Source: Ipomoea triloba (taxonomy: Eukaryota; Streptophyta; Magnoliopsida; Solanales; Convolvulaceae). Taken from it: a stretch of 64,000 nt of DNA. The translations under genes were made by a program, and so were the position numbers. Of the stretch, positions 11,487 to 23,263 are shown piece by piece. Every line of letters starts with the position of its first letter. Position 1 is the first letter of the stretch. Where the stretch lies: positions 16,997,909 through 17,061,908 of the forward strand of contig NC_044919.1 of the NCBI RefSeq assembly GCF_003576645.1, in the 5' to 3' direction. Under the pieces are notes generated by a model, which ran no database searches, was not told the DNA's origin, and saw nothing but the letters and a program-made list of their open reading frames with translations.

Positions 11487-14400
11487 AAAAAACTATCATG
11501 TATAAAAAACCAATTGGAGTATATATTATGTTCAAATGTAATTATTATTATTATTATAACATCTAATAAGATGTTTATTATATTAGGGTGTGAGAATGGA
11601 CACAGAATGATGTGCAAATGCATTTCAAGTCAAATTGTGATTCAGTTCTTCCGACTCAAAACAACTATCCCAATCTAAGTGCAGAAATGGATAAAGTGTT
11701 TGGTCATCAAACAAACACATCAAACATACAAGATGGTTAGTTTATAAAAATTTAATTGTATAAAGTAAATGTTGACTCACAAGTTCTTAATATTCTATAC
11801 TACAATTTCAGTGGAATCTGTAGACTTTGGTGACCCGAACGATACATGTGAGCATTGTAGCTGTTTTTTTTGGTATGAGGAAAGACTCTACAAGTCAAAA
11901 TCAAGAAATGCAGTTAAATACTCAGGATGTTGTGTGAACGGGAAAATCAAACTATCTAGAATCACACTACCTCCAAAGAAATTATATGATCTTTTTTTTA
12001 CACCGAGTGAGAAGCAAAAACATTTTCTTCAAAATATAAGATCATATAATAACATGTTCTATTTTACATCAATGGGTGCTAAGATAGACAAGACAATAAA
12101 CAACGGGTCATCCCCTCCAATTTTCAGAATACATGGTCAGAACTTTCATCGTATTGGTAGCCTAATTCCACCAGATGGGAGCTATCCGAAGTTTGCACAG
12201 TTGTATATTCATGATACTGATAATGAAATTGAAAACCGTATTGCTTCTGTCAGGTATAGTACATGATGTCACTATTTGTTAATTTTATCAATCCATTTAA
12301 CAATTACTTTAAATAAATATAACGAGTAATTTTCTTTATTCCTCTATAAAGAGAGAACATAACTACACAGGATTTGCATGTTGAGGTGGTGGAGGACATT
12401 AAGGAGGTTTTAGACGGGAATAATGTGTTGGTTAAATCATTCCGTATGGCCAAGGCAGAAATTGAAAGGAATCCACGTGTAGAGATAAAAATGAGATTAA
12501 TTGGTAAGAGAACTAAAGATGCAAGAACTTATAACCTACCAACGACGTCAGAGGTTGCTGCACTTATTGTTGGTGATTTAGATCCATCCATGGGCCACAG
12601 AGATATTTTGGTTGAGAGCAATTCCGAGGTGCTCAAGCGAATTACTGAATTAAACCCATCATACTTACCATTGCAATATCCTGTTCTATTTCCCTATGGG
12701 GAAGATGGGTATAGAGAGGATATATAGTTTGCAACCAATGGCTCTAACAATAAGAATGCAAGGCAACGTATATCTCAACGAGAGTATTTTGCTAATCGGC
12801 TACATGAAAGGTTGGAAGAGACTTCTAGCATATTGTATGCTAGGAGGTTATTCCAACAATTTATAGTGGATGCATACACTATGGTTGAATCTGCCAGGCT
12901 TATATACATAAGGACACACCAAAAATCACTGCGGTGCGAAGCTTTAAAAGGATTGACAGATGCGTTGACGCGGGGTGAAGTACAAGCTAGCACCCAAGGA
13001 AAGCAGATACTCCTACCATCAAGTTTTACGGGCGGAGCAAGGTACATGATCCAGAATTACTAGGATGCAATGGCTATTTGTAGACACATTGGTTACCCCA
13101 ATCTATTTGTAACGTTCACATGTAATCCAAAATGGCCTGAAATACAGCGGTACATTACCAAGAAAAATCTCAATGCGGAAGACCGTCCAGATATTTTATG
13201 TCGTATATTCAAGATGAAATTGGATTGTCTAATAAAGGAAGTCAAGAATGGTGAGCTTTTTGGTCCTGTGAAATCAGGTATACATTGAATTCTATTAAAC
13301 ACTATGCTTTTACTTTTGTCTGCGTATATCATGTTAAACTAATTGAAGATTATTATGTAATTATAGTTATTTACACCATTGAGTTCCAAAAACGTGGACT
13401 GCCGCACGCACATATTCTAATATTCCTCAAGAACAAAGCTGACATGACGAGTCCGACGTACATGGATTCAGTTATAAAGGCTGAGGTACCAGACAAGATA
13501 GTGGACATGGAATACTACAATGCAGTCGAGGAATTCATGGTTCACGGACCGTGTGGGATCGCTAGAAGAAATTCTCCATGCATGGTTAATGGAAAGTGTT
13601 CAAAACACTTCCCCAAACGATTTGTAGCAGAGTCTGGGTTTGACCAGGATGGGTATCCAATTTACATGTGTTGGGACGATGGTAGAACAGTCAAGAAGAA
13701 CGGTATAGAACTAGATAGTCGGTACGTTGTCCCGCATAATAGATACCTACTTTTGAGGTACAAGGCCCATATCAACATAGAATGGTGCAACCAGTCGAGA
13801 TCAATCAAGTACCTCTTCAAGTATGTCAATAAGGATAATGACCGGGTTACGGCAGAATTCTACAATAGTACCACCAATGAAAACGGTGAGGGGGTGGTGG
13901 ATGAGATTAATATGTACTACGATTGTAGATACGTTTCAGCATGCGAGGCAGCTTGGCGACTATTCAGTTTTGAAGTCCAATATCGGACACCGGCTGTTGA
14001 GAGATTAAGCTTCCACCTTCCAAATTGTCAGTCCATTGTATTCGCTGATGATGAAAATATTGATAATGTTTTAGGTCGGGAAACAGTGGGACAAAGTATG
14101 TTCAAAGGATGGCTCGAAGCCAATAAGAAATATGAAGACGCATGTTTGTTAACATACATTGAAATGCCCAATAAATTTGTTTGGAAGAAAGATATTCGAG
14201 AGTGGCATCCTAGGAAGAAGGGGTTCTCAGTTGGTCACATCTTCTTTGTACCTCCGGGTAGTGGTGAAGTATATTATCTTAGATGTCTTCTAAATATTGT
14301 TCGTGGACCAACCAGTTTTAAAGACATTATGACATTTAATGGGGTAGAATACCTGACATTCAAGGATGCATGTTATGCGCGTGGATTATTAGATGACGAC

Positions 14401-14584
14401 AAAGAGTATATTGATGCTATTGAGGAAGCAAGCCATTGGTCAACTGGACATGCGATGAGGAAATTGTTTGTTATATTGTTGCTATCAAACTCATTATCCG
14501 GACCTGAACATGTATGGGATGAGGTGTGGCATCATTTAGCAGAAGATGCTCAATTCATGTATAGGAAACGACTAAATAAACCAG

Positions 14585-14748
14585 GTTTTACAATCATGCA
14601 TAAAACATACATTTAATTATATCTATGTATATTAAAATAGATAAAGTTTATACATATATATATACACACACACACACACATATACATATGAATATATTTA
14701 TACAATAACTAACACCTTACAATACTATTACTTTTTTCGTGTTTACAG
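14585..14748. other. Intron of the Rep-helicase gene with TA/CA repeat
   Basis: The donor follows ...AATAAACCAG and the acceptor is TTTACAG at 14748, joining in frame to DFILKECEKKNFG. It holds a short ATATATATATACACACAC dinucleotide tract. The reading frame across the junction is the evidence for splicing. Confidence 0.6.
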
Positions 14749-16724
14749 ACTTTATACTAAAAGAGTGTGAGAAAAAAAACTTCGGTTTGATTGAACTAGA
14801 AAAAATGTTGATGGTACACAATAAGTCTCTTAAAGACTTTCCTCCGATGCCAACATCTAACATGGATGATTCAAGATTGGTTGATAACATATTGTTGTTT
14901 GAGGAGTTGAACTATGATTGTGAAACACTCCAAGCAGAGAACAAAGAATTGGCATCAAGATTGACTGATGAGTAGAAAGAAATCTACAACACAATCATCC
15001 AGGATCTGTCTAATGGCAGTGGTGGGTTGTTCTTTGTTTATGGTTACGGTGGTACTGGGAAAACTTATCTATGGAGGGCGTTGTCATCAACATTGCAAGC
15101 TAGCGGTGATATTGTTATTAATGTGGCATCTAGTGGCATAGCATCGTTGTTACTTCTTGGTGGTCGAACTGCTCATTCAAGATTTTCCATCCCTATTGCA
15201 ATAAATGAAGACTCCACATGTAATATTAAACAAGGTAGCCATCTAGCCGAATTGATTGTCCGGAGTAAATTGATTATATGGGACGAAGCTCCTATGATGC
15301 ACAAACACTGTATTGAAGCATTGGATAGGACGATGAGAGATTTGCTTCGATTTCAAAATCCGAACAGTGCTAACCAAACATTTGGTGGAAAGACAGTGGT
15401 GTTTGGTGGCGATTTTCGGCAAATATTACCAGTTGTACCAAAAGGATCTAGACAGGATATTGTTTCTGCAACAATCAACTCATTGTATCTATGGAATAGT
15501 TGTAAGGTTTTGAGGTTGACAAAAAACCTTCGATTAAACCGGAGCATGCCGGGGATTGACTTGAAAAAACTAGAGGACTTTGCAGATTGGATTTCGAGTA
15601 TAGGTGATGGAACTATGGGTGGTCAGAATGATGGTCATGCTGAGGTAGAGATACCAAGCGAACTGTTATTACCTGTAACACCCCGTATTTTCCAAACATT
15701 ATTATTTTAATATAATATTTCAAAAAGAGCTTATTCTTTTTATTATTAAATATTTTAGTAAAATGCTACTAAATCTAATAATTTTACCGAATGAGCTTAT
15801 AAATAAAATATTTTAAACTTCTTATATCAATGGTTTGGTACGAAATATTTATATAGTTATTTATGATTTTAAAAGCCCTATATGAGAGATAAATTTATTT
15901 ATCAAAATTTTGACCCAAAAATCTATCTGAGAGGAGCCTGTCAAAATCATTTTTATAATTATCAAACTTTCTAAGATCAAATAATTTTTCTTACTAAGTC
16001 CAATGAATTTGCTTGAGCCCAATAATTCCTAAGCCCAATTTTTAGCCCATGGGCCATGACCCAATTAAGAAGACTTAGAATTCTCTAGACTCATCTAACC
16101 CATCCCTTCACCCATCTATAAATACCCATTTCTTCTTCATTTCTTACCCTCTTCTTTCTCCTCTCTCACGTGAGTTGTAGACCAAGAAGCTCTAACTCTA
16201 GGTTGGTAAGTTATCTTCTTCCTCTCCATTTATTCTTCTTCTTTTCCACTCTTTCTTCTTCATTTCTCCATTCTTAATTTCTTCTCCATTTTTAATTGCT
16301 TTGTTCTTATGTTTGTGTAAGTATTGAAAAATGGTATTGTGGTTATGTGTGGTTTTGCTTGAACTTAAGGTGAAGGGGAAGTTTGTGATTAAGCCTAAGG
16401 ATTAGGAGGAAATTTTGCTAGAGGATGATAGCATTTGAGGTAAGGTTCTATGGATGCCCAAATTTACTTTGCCCTAATTTTATTGGTGTGTTTATATGAA
16501 AATTTTGGACTGTTTTCCTTCTCAAATTTTGGGAAATGATGAGTTGTATGAATACTAAAATTTGTAAATATCTTTGTTCTAAATGTTTTGGAGGGTTTAG
16601 AGTATTTTGAGTTTAAAGTTCGTATTTTGGAGAAGTTGTTTCGCACAGGGGTAGCTCAAACCAGTAGCATACTGGTTCAGCAAGGTCAGCTACAGTACCT
16701 TAAGGTCAAGGTGAATATGTTTGT

Positions 16725-16805
16725 TACGAAAGGGCGAGGTAGCGTGTTGGTTAGGGCGTTGGCAAGGAGGTGAGAGGTCTTAGTTTCGATTCTGTCTGCC
16801 AGTTC
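16725..16805 (+). repeat. Possible tRNA-derived SINE head
   Basis: TAGCGTGTTGG resembles a pol III A box, and 37 bases downstream TTAGTTTCGATTC resembles a B box, followed by TGTCTGCC, as in plant tRNA-derived SINEs (compare 62801-63010). No 3' tail or target duplication was found, so this is tentative. Confidence 0.35.
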
Positions 16806-16807
16806 CA

Positions 16808-16925
16808 CATTTTGTTAATTTACTATATATTAGGAAGGAAAATCCTTTATACGGGGAGGTGGTGGGTTTGTTAATTTACTATATATTAGGAAGGAAAATC
16901 CTTTATACGGGGAGGTGGTGGGTTC
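16808..16925. repeat. 57-bp tandem duplication in the solo LTR
   Basis: The unit TTTGTTAATTTACTATATAT...ACGGGGAGGTGGTGGG occurs twice back to back (about 16811-16867 and 16868-16924), essentially identical. This indicates a recent duplication. Confidence 0.9.
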
Positions 16926-18780
16926 GAGTATTAGTGGAGGCAATACTAACTCTTGTGCAAAAATAGTTTATTTGTTTAAAGTGAGAATTGAACTTTAGAT
17001 CTCATAAGCTCATACTTTGACATATTGAGTTCCTTCCAATTATGCTAATTCAATCCCTTGAAAGTATCTTGGTTTAATGAATTATATTATGACTAGTGAT
17101 GTGATTATTGGCTATTAATTAATTAATCATGGTTTGGTGATTTAAGATGGTTATAGATGGGTATATGGCTAATAATGATTATAATGGTGATTAGTTGATA
17201 ATAATGGATAAATTGATTAATGATGTAATTTATTAATTATGGATGGAATTAATGAATTATTGGTGTTGATTATTAAGGAAATTTTCTGTGGATTAATTGC
17301 TTAATGATGGTTATTGGATAGTGATGATTTTGATGATGATGGTGGCATATTGATGATGGGTTGATGATGAACATTGCATGATGATGCTATAAATCTATAA
17401 TTATGGATTAATTAACTTAATGAGGATTATTAAGCTTGTTGGTGAATGATGGTAATTAGGGGATGATTGGTATTAATAATGGATCTATTGTAGTTAGTAT
17501 TTCATTATTAATGATGGCTAGTATTTCATTATTAATGGCGGTGGTGGAAGTGGAAGAATGATGTTATGGTAGTTTGATGATGATGTGTGGTTATGGGTAG
17601 ATGATGAGGAGTTGATGAAGGATGGTGATCAATTGATGGTGATACCGGTTTAAAGTAGATTAATAAGTAATGATTGGATTAATTTTAAAGCATGATGATA
17701 ATGGTATAATGAGGAATGAATGAGTATTAATATTGATATTAATATTAGTACTAGTAATAGTTGATAAGTGAGGTATGATTGATTCACAGGTTCCTTGTTA
17801 AAGTGGCTAGCTTAAAAGTTGAGCCTTAGATTGGATGCGTGTTTTGGAGCTTAGCTTGAGATAAGTTTCTATGTCCGTCAAAACTACTTTCCCCTATCAA
17901 ATGTGCTATTTATCTAATTGAGTGTCCATAAACGATTTTGAAAATGTGTTTGGGTTTAAAAGTGTGATAAATAGCAATGTATATATCTTTTGGTGTTACC
18001 TTATGATTTATAAACTACGAATCTGTGTACATGTATTTATTGAGGATGTTATGGTGAATTATGAGAGTATGCAACTATACTATTTTTGGGAAGTGTAAAC
18101 CATAATTATTTTGAATGGTATAAGCTATATTAGGATTGGAGGATAAATTCTATTTGATGCACACCCTATTTTGGAAATGCATATATTATATATATACTCT
18201 TATCTTGTTTTTGGGTAGTGTACTTGAATAGCCTACGGGCAATGGAAAGTATCTATGAAAATTATTTCGAAAGAATATTACTATCTTGGAGGAATTATAT
18301 AATAATGTACCTATTTTGGAGAATATACTTATGTTATAATCTATATGGAGGTTATCTATATTTTTATTATTGGAGATTACGAGAATCTTGGGCTGCGGTC
18401 CAGATTATTGTGAGCACTTAGGGCTGCGGTCCTATTTGCTATTGGTATGAGAACCTAGGGTTGCGGTCCTATTGGTTATTGATTGGGTGGGTAACCTGGT
18501 AGCAAAAATCCTGGGTTACTAGGGCTAGTAACTACCTTTGGGGCTTGGAATCCCTGGGGTGTGCGCACTTAGGTTTCTAGTTCCTGTTTCCATTTATATT
18601 GTATAGGTGTGAAGGTTCGGTAGTGGAGGTAAGCTTCGTTCATATCCTCCTATTGGTGATTTGAGTACCTCCATACTTATGTTTTACTTGGTGATTTAAA
18701 TATGAATTAAACAATTATTGGATACCTCCACTTATGCATTATTATGCTATGTTGATATTTGAGAATGAGACTTGAGTTAT

Positions 18781-19676
18781 TGATAGGAACCCATCCACAT
18801 GGAGGAAACAAGCAAGTCCAATAAAAATTCCATTTGACAGGGGAAAGTGTGATTCAAGGACGAATCATTTTCAAGAAAGGGAGGATGATGCAAACTAGCC
18901 CATACATGATCCATTCGAAGTCCAAGCATGCCAAATAAAGAGTCCAAGTGATGATGGTGGATACTTAGAACATTTTTCATGCATAAGAGCTGATTTTGAA
19001 GAGCCCATAAATACCATCTAAGATGTCCAAATTCGTGGCTTTGCTTGGGAGGGTACAAAAGAGGTTGAAATAATTCACCAAAATCAGATTTTGAGGCACA
19101 TGGACATGCTTTGGCATATTAGGAAGACTATTGGTCTTTCCTAGACAAGTTATGACATTTAATCTCCTTGATAGTGATGTATTTTTACTATTCATGTCTT
19201 TTGATCTCCTTGATGTACTTTTACTATTGATGACATTTGGAGTCCCCTAGCATGTGTATAAATAAGGTGTGTATTTCCTTTGATGATCAAGCATTTTTCA
19301 GAATTAATCAAAACTTCCTAAGTCTTCTTTACATTTGTGTAAGAATTCTTTCTTCTATTCGTGGTCCTATCGAATAGTGTTCTTGATTCGTGGCCCTATC
19401 GAATCAAACCCGCATTCTACCAACCTTAGATTTTAGGAATTGTGGTTCTATCAATTCATAGAATCAAGGGAACTACTAGAGAACCCACTCTAGTTGTTTG
19501 AAGATTGCGTTCTTGAGGAACTTGAGGCGTGCTAAGGGTTGTTTCTTGGTCCTTCGTGGAATCGGGGCTCAAGGGTGATCTTGTGTGCACCAAAGGTAAC
19601 TCCTTATCTATTGAATTTGAGAACATCTTGGGCAATAATTCCTTGTTACGGATCCTCCTTACGAAGATTCGTATCA
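18781..19676 (+). mobile_element. Nested LTR-type insertion, 896 bp, TSD GTTAT
   Basis: It starts TGATAGGAACCC and ends ACGAAGATTCGTATCA, with GTTAT duplicated at 18776-18780 and 19677-19681. TGATA...TATCA are short inverted ends. It includes a purine-rich stretch (AAGAAAGGGAGGATG, about 18873) and repeated CGTGG-CCTATCGAAT words (about 19360-19400). There is no coding capacity. It lies inside the solo LTR at 15674-20517, so it is the younger of the two. Confidence 0.85.
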
Positions 19677-21395
19677 GTTATCTATGATTATGAATATATG
19701 TTGAGCAGGATATTGAGAAAATCTATGTTTTGAAATGGCTATATGGATGTGAGTTCCTCCTTATACATGTATATATTCTAACCTATTTGGAAAGTGATTA
19801 TTTGGAGAACTATGCTTTTATATGATATTGAGAAGTATTGAGAAATGCTATATTATGAATCCTCCAACTTATATTTATTTTGAAAACGGGTGAATAATCT
19901 ATAAACTAGCTATACCGTTTTGTAAGAGTAAACCTTATCTTTTTGGGGACTATATTACCTTGTATTAAATCTAGTATTTTCGTTGAGAAATGTGTGTGGG
20001 GAAATTGATTTGGGAAATATCTATACTATGTACCTTTGGTGTGAGTCAAATTCTTTTACTGAATGGTTCCAAAACCTATTTAAAAAGTATATCTAATTTC
20101 AAAAGTATATATGTATTTATTTTACGGGGCGGGGTAGAGCTTACTTAGCATTTCTGTGCTAATCCTTTTTATCTCTTGTCTTCCAAACCTTGAATGTTTT
20201 CAGGATCTGGACTTGTGGCTAGTTGAGAGCGTGACGTAGAACTTGTAAGCCCGAAGAAATGTTCATGTCATAGTCTGTGTAGATTGGACTTGAATTGTCT
20301 TGTAGTTAGTTGTGATTTGAATAAAGGAATATTGTAATGGAAGTTGTAAATAAAAACCTTTGAAGCCTGTGCGTTTGGGCTTAGTTGTGACCCAAGCGTG
20401 GCATAACACCCCATTGGTTTAGAGTTTGAATTCGCTTCCGCATTTATTTTCAGTATAATTAGTAACAAAGATTATTTATTTATGTTTAATCGTGTATTAG
20501 AAATTGGGGGTGTTACATTACCATCTAACGGAGACCCAATTATCAACATAGTTGCAAGTACATTCCCTATGTTCATGTCTGGGAATTCAGATTCCAGCCT
20601 TCTTGAAGGTCGAGCTATATTAGCACCAACCCTTGACGTCGTTAACTCCATCAACGAGTACATGAGTGATCTGCATACTGGGGATAGTAGGACGTACTAC
20701 AGTTGTGATAGTGTGTGTAAATCAGACTCAAATGGCAACTTACTTGATGATGTGCACACTCCTGAGTTTCTAAATGGTATAAGGGCATCCGACATTCCAA
20801 ACCATTCTTTGACTCTAAAGGTCGGGTCACCTGTTATGTTGTTGAGGAATATAGACCATTCACTTGGACTATGTAATGGAACTAGGCTGGTTGTTACGAA
20901 GTTAGCAGATCACGTTATTGAAGGCAAAATTATGTCTGGAAACAATGGAGGAACCAAAGTGTTGGTCCCTCGAATGACTATAACACAATCGGATCCGAGA
21001 TTACCTTTCAAATTCCAAAAAAGACAGTTTAATGTTGTCATATGCAATGACAATTAACAAGAGTCAAGGGCAAACACTATCACACGTTGGCTTACTTTTA
21101 AAGAAACCGGTTTTTGTTCATGGTCAATTGTACGTTGCTGCTTCTAGGGTGAGCAATCCAAACGGATTGAAAATTTTAATTTGTAATGACTCAAACAATG
21201 TTAGTACGTCAACTACTAACGTTGTTTACCATGAATTGTTTAATAATGTGTAATATTTTATTATTTACATAATATATAGAGTGACCATTAGTTTTTGTTA
21301 AATATTAAATTGTTATTCATATTTTACCTTTAACGTAATGGGCGTCTACTAAATAAATATAGTTTGATTACTTGAAATGCTACAAACAAATCTTC

Positions 21396-21430
21396 AATAC
21401 TTAACCGTGTATCGCACGGGACAATACTAG
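21396..21430 (+). other. Helitron 3' terminus: hairpin plus CTAG
   Basis: CCGTG-TATCG-CACGG forms a short GC hairpin about 10 bases before the terminal ACTAG, followed by host T. This is the classical Helitron rolling-circle termination signal and fixes the element's right end. Confidence 0.9.
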
Positions 21431-21439
21431 TATGTATAT

Positions 21440-21440
<1 letters not shown>

Positions 21441-21504
<64 letters not shown>
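21441..21504. repeat. (TA)n microsatellite
   Basis: About 32 TA units on the right side of the Helitron, matching the repeat on its left side. It also bounds the inverted-repeat element at 21505-21688. Confidence 0.95.
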
Positions 21505-21508
<4 letters not shown>

Positions 21509-21688
21509 TGACTTCATATGAGATAACACATTCCTGTGATACAGTGCGACAACGTGAGTGCACATAGTCTACTTCACGAATGCACACACCCTAAACTGTG
21601 TGCACTCATGTAGGCTAAGTGCACACACTTTAGGCTGTGTGCACTCACGTTGTCGCATATCTGTCTCACGGGAAGGTGTTGTCTCATA
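21505..21688. mobile_element. MITE-like inverted repeat between TA tracts
   Basis: The left arm (from about 21516, ATATGAGATAACACATTCC) and the right arm read in reverse complement (ATATGAGACAACACCTTCC) match over about 50 bp, including GCGACAACGTGAGTGCACA. (TA)n tracts bound both sides. It has no coding capacity and was probably moved by a transposase supplied elsewhere. Confidence 0.8.
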
Positions 21689-21705
21689 TATATATATTTG
21701 TGTGT

Positions 21706-22061
21706 GTGTGTTCCGGATCAGATGAGGACCTATCATTAGGTGAGGACCCTGTGGACTAATCTAGATTATCTATTTGGACTGATCTAACGGCTATGAATGC
21801 AATTGCACAATAAAGTGGGCGAGATGCACAACATTCACACAATGAATGCATAACAAACTAAGAACGAATGCACAACAAACTAAGAACAAATGCACAACAA
21901 AATGAGTACGAATGCAAAACAAAATGAGTACGAATGCACAACAAACTGAGCACGAAAAATTAAACCTATTGCGTATAATTAATCATAACCATTGAATTAT
22001 TTAAATCAAAGAATCATATAAGTTCACAAGGTCCTCAACTAACTAAAGTCCTCATTTGATC

Positions 22062-22065
<4 letters not shown>
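21706..22065. mobile_element. MITE-like element with 22-bp internal repeats
   Basis: Imperfect terminal inverted repeats of about 40 bp: GATCAGATGAGGACC on the left and GATCAAATGAGGACT in reverse complement on the right, both continuing to TGAGGACC-TGTG-ACT. The middle (21820-21955) holds about five degenerate copies of GAATGCACAACAAACTAAG. A TG repeat lies to the left and a (TA)n tract to the right. Confidence 0.75.

Positions 22066-22067
<2 letters not shown>

Positions 22068-22110
<43 letters not shown>
22068..22110. repeat. (TA)n microsatellite
   Basis: About 21 TA units between the inverted-repeat element and the start of a Copia LTR (TGTTAGGAACC). Confidence 0.95.
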
Positions 22111-22114
<4 letters not shown>

Positions 22115-23262
22115 AGGAACCCCGAATCATTGATTTTGATGATACCAAAGATCCGAGTAGACCCCCAAATTCTTTACTGTCTTTTGTTTTCTAGGTAGAC
22201 GAATCTTTGTCAAGAACTCGTTTCAGACGAGTCCATATAAATCAGGAGTAACTCTCAGTTATTCCAAGCAGAACTCAAGGTCAAAGACTTCGAGCCGAAG
22301 ACTTGAAGACCGAAGACCTGAAGATTGAGAACACGAAGACTGTAGAAGTAAAAGGCCGAATACTGGAAGGGCCGAACTCTTGAAGAACGAATAATCAAAG
22401 ATGATTAATTCGAAAAGCTGATAAGAGAATGATAAGGTTAATCATTTTCACGAGTACCCAAGGCACTAGACATTCTCTGATATTTGTCTTTTCATAGCTT
22501 TGAGGATGGGTATAACCTGAATGTCAGCTAAGCCATATGTATGCCTATTAGCTAAAAGTAAAAATGACCTAAGTTGGGAATGACATCATAAGCTTAACCA
22601 TCTCAACTATAAGGCCATTAACAAGCTATCTAGAAGAGATTTGGTAGAAGGATTACCAAAAATGACTTTTAACAAAGATAAGATTTGCGAAGCCTATCAA
22701 AAAGGGAAGCAAATAAAGTCTTCATTCAAGTCAAAGTCCCATGACACAAATTCAAGACCATTAAGTCTTTTTCGTATGGATCTCTTCAGACCTATCAACC
22801 CAGCCAGTATAAGTGGTCGAAAGTATACTCTGGTGGTAGTAGATAACTACACGAGGTATATATGGGCATCATTCTTAAGGAAAAAGAATGAGACCGAGAA
22901 AGTCTTACGCGAGTTATTAAGATAACTTTAGACAGAAAAATGACTAAGTATAATCAAGATCCGATCTGATCAAGGCACTGAGTTTGCCAACAAGGTGATT
23001 CAAGACTTTTGTGGTCAATATATTATTCTTCATCAATTATCAGCCGCGAGAACTCCACAACAAAATGGAGTAGCTAAGAGAAGGAATAGAACTCTAAAGG
23101 AAGCAACAAGGACAATGATAGCTTTTTCTGACTTGCCTAAGAGATTTTGGGCCAAAACTGTTAATACAGCGTGCTACACCCAAAATTGATCTGTTATTCA
23201 CAAGATTCATGGGATTACACCCTATGAATTATGGAAAGGCAAGAAACCTATTATGAGCTACT
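22110..23262 (+). pseudogene. SIRE-like Copia fragment: LTR piece plus integrase
   Basis: TGTTAGGAACCCCGAATC at 22110 looks like a Copia LTR start. From about 22550 the translation shows the GAG-pre-integrase region (HHKLNHLNYKAINKLSRRDL...CEAYQKGKQ) and then the integrase core: DLFRPINPAS, VVVDNYTRYIWASF, a shifted IRSDQGTEF-like segment near 22960, and TPQQNGVAKRRNRTLKEATR at about 23055. The second zinc-binding Cys and the expected Glu context are altered. Stops occur at 22923 and 23187, and gag and protease are missing. It ends abruptly at about 23262; the RNase H part of a similar element lies at 26490. Confidence 0.8.
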
Positions 23263-23263
23263 T

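Larger units (their letters stand above)
15674..20517. mobile_element. Solo LTR (TGTAACACCCC...GTGTTACA), TSD TTACC
   Basis: It begins TGTAACACCCCGTATTTT and ends GGGGGTGTTACA, with an exact 5-bp duplication TTACC at 15669-15673 and 20518-20522. Removing it and one TTACC rejoins the helicase frame perfectly (SELLLP then SNGDPIINIV). No gag, pol or primer site is visible, and there is only one pair of TG...CA ends, so it is best read as a large solo LTR. Without the nested 896-bp LTR and its TSD it is about 3.9 kb. Termini of this kind are common in plant chromovirus-type Gypsy LTRs. Confidence 0.9.
11042..21252 (+). pseudogene. Helitron Rep/PIF1-like helicase, broken
   Basis: Helitron transposase: an HUH nuclease that nicks and joins single strands, fused to a 5'-3' SF1B helicase. 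Upstream exons near 11042-11710 are less certain. The N-terminal region (11812-12253) has a Cys-rich motif (CEHCSCFFWYEERLYKS). The Rep core is in 12355-13277 and 13367-14584: FVTFTCNPKWPEI, the HUH motif PHAHIL (about 13400-13420) and the two-tyrosine motif KYLFKYVNK (about 13807-13834). The helicase has Walker A GYGGTGKT (about 15045), Walker B IIWDEAPM, GGDFRQILPVV, then after the insertion INKSQGQTL and YVAASRV. Breaks: TAG at 12725, 13061 and 14973, a frameshift near 21030, and an LTR insertion at 15674-20517. Introns such as 13278-13366 and 14585-14748 have GT/AG ends. Confidence 0.9.
1581..21430 (+). mobile_element. Large Helitron with RPA and Rep-helicase genes
   Basis: The left end reads A|TCTTCTACTATTATAAAG, the 5'-TC start typical of plant Helitrons. 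The right end has a short hairpin (CCGTG...CACGG, about 21400-21420) followed by ...ACTAG|T, i.e. CTRR plus host T. Helitrons insert between A and T without duplicating the target, as here. Inside, all on +, are an RPA70-like gene and a Rep/PIF1-helicase gene, the two proteins of plant autonomous Helitrons. The length is about 19.85 kb. An LTR-plus-tRNA insertion (4522-6386) and a nested solo-LTR insertion (15674-20517) add about 6.7 kb. Both genes are broken, so this copy cannot move by itself. The exact 5' T could be 1581 or 1584. Confidence 0.88.

Noticed and set aside
15674..20517. A further gene within the helicase insertion (short ORFs at 16588, 18218, 18777, 19539)
   Set aside because: The frames are short, with no recognisable domains, and fall inside solo-LTR sequence with clean TSDs.
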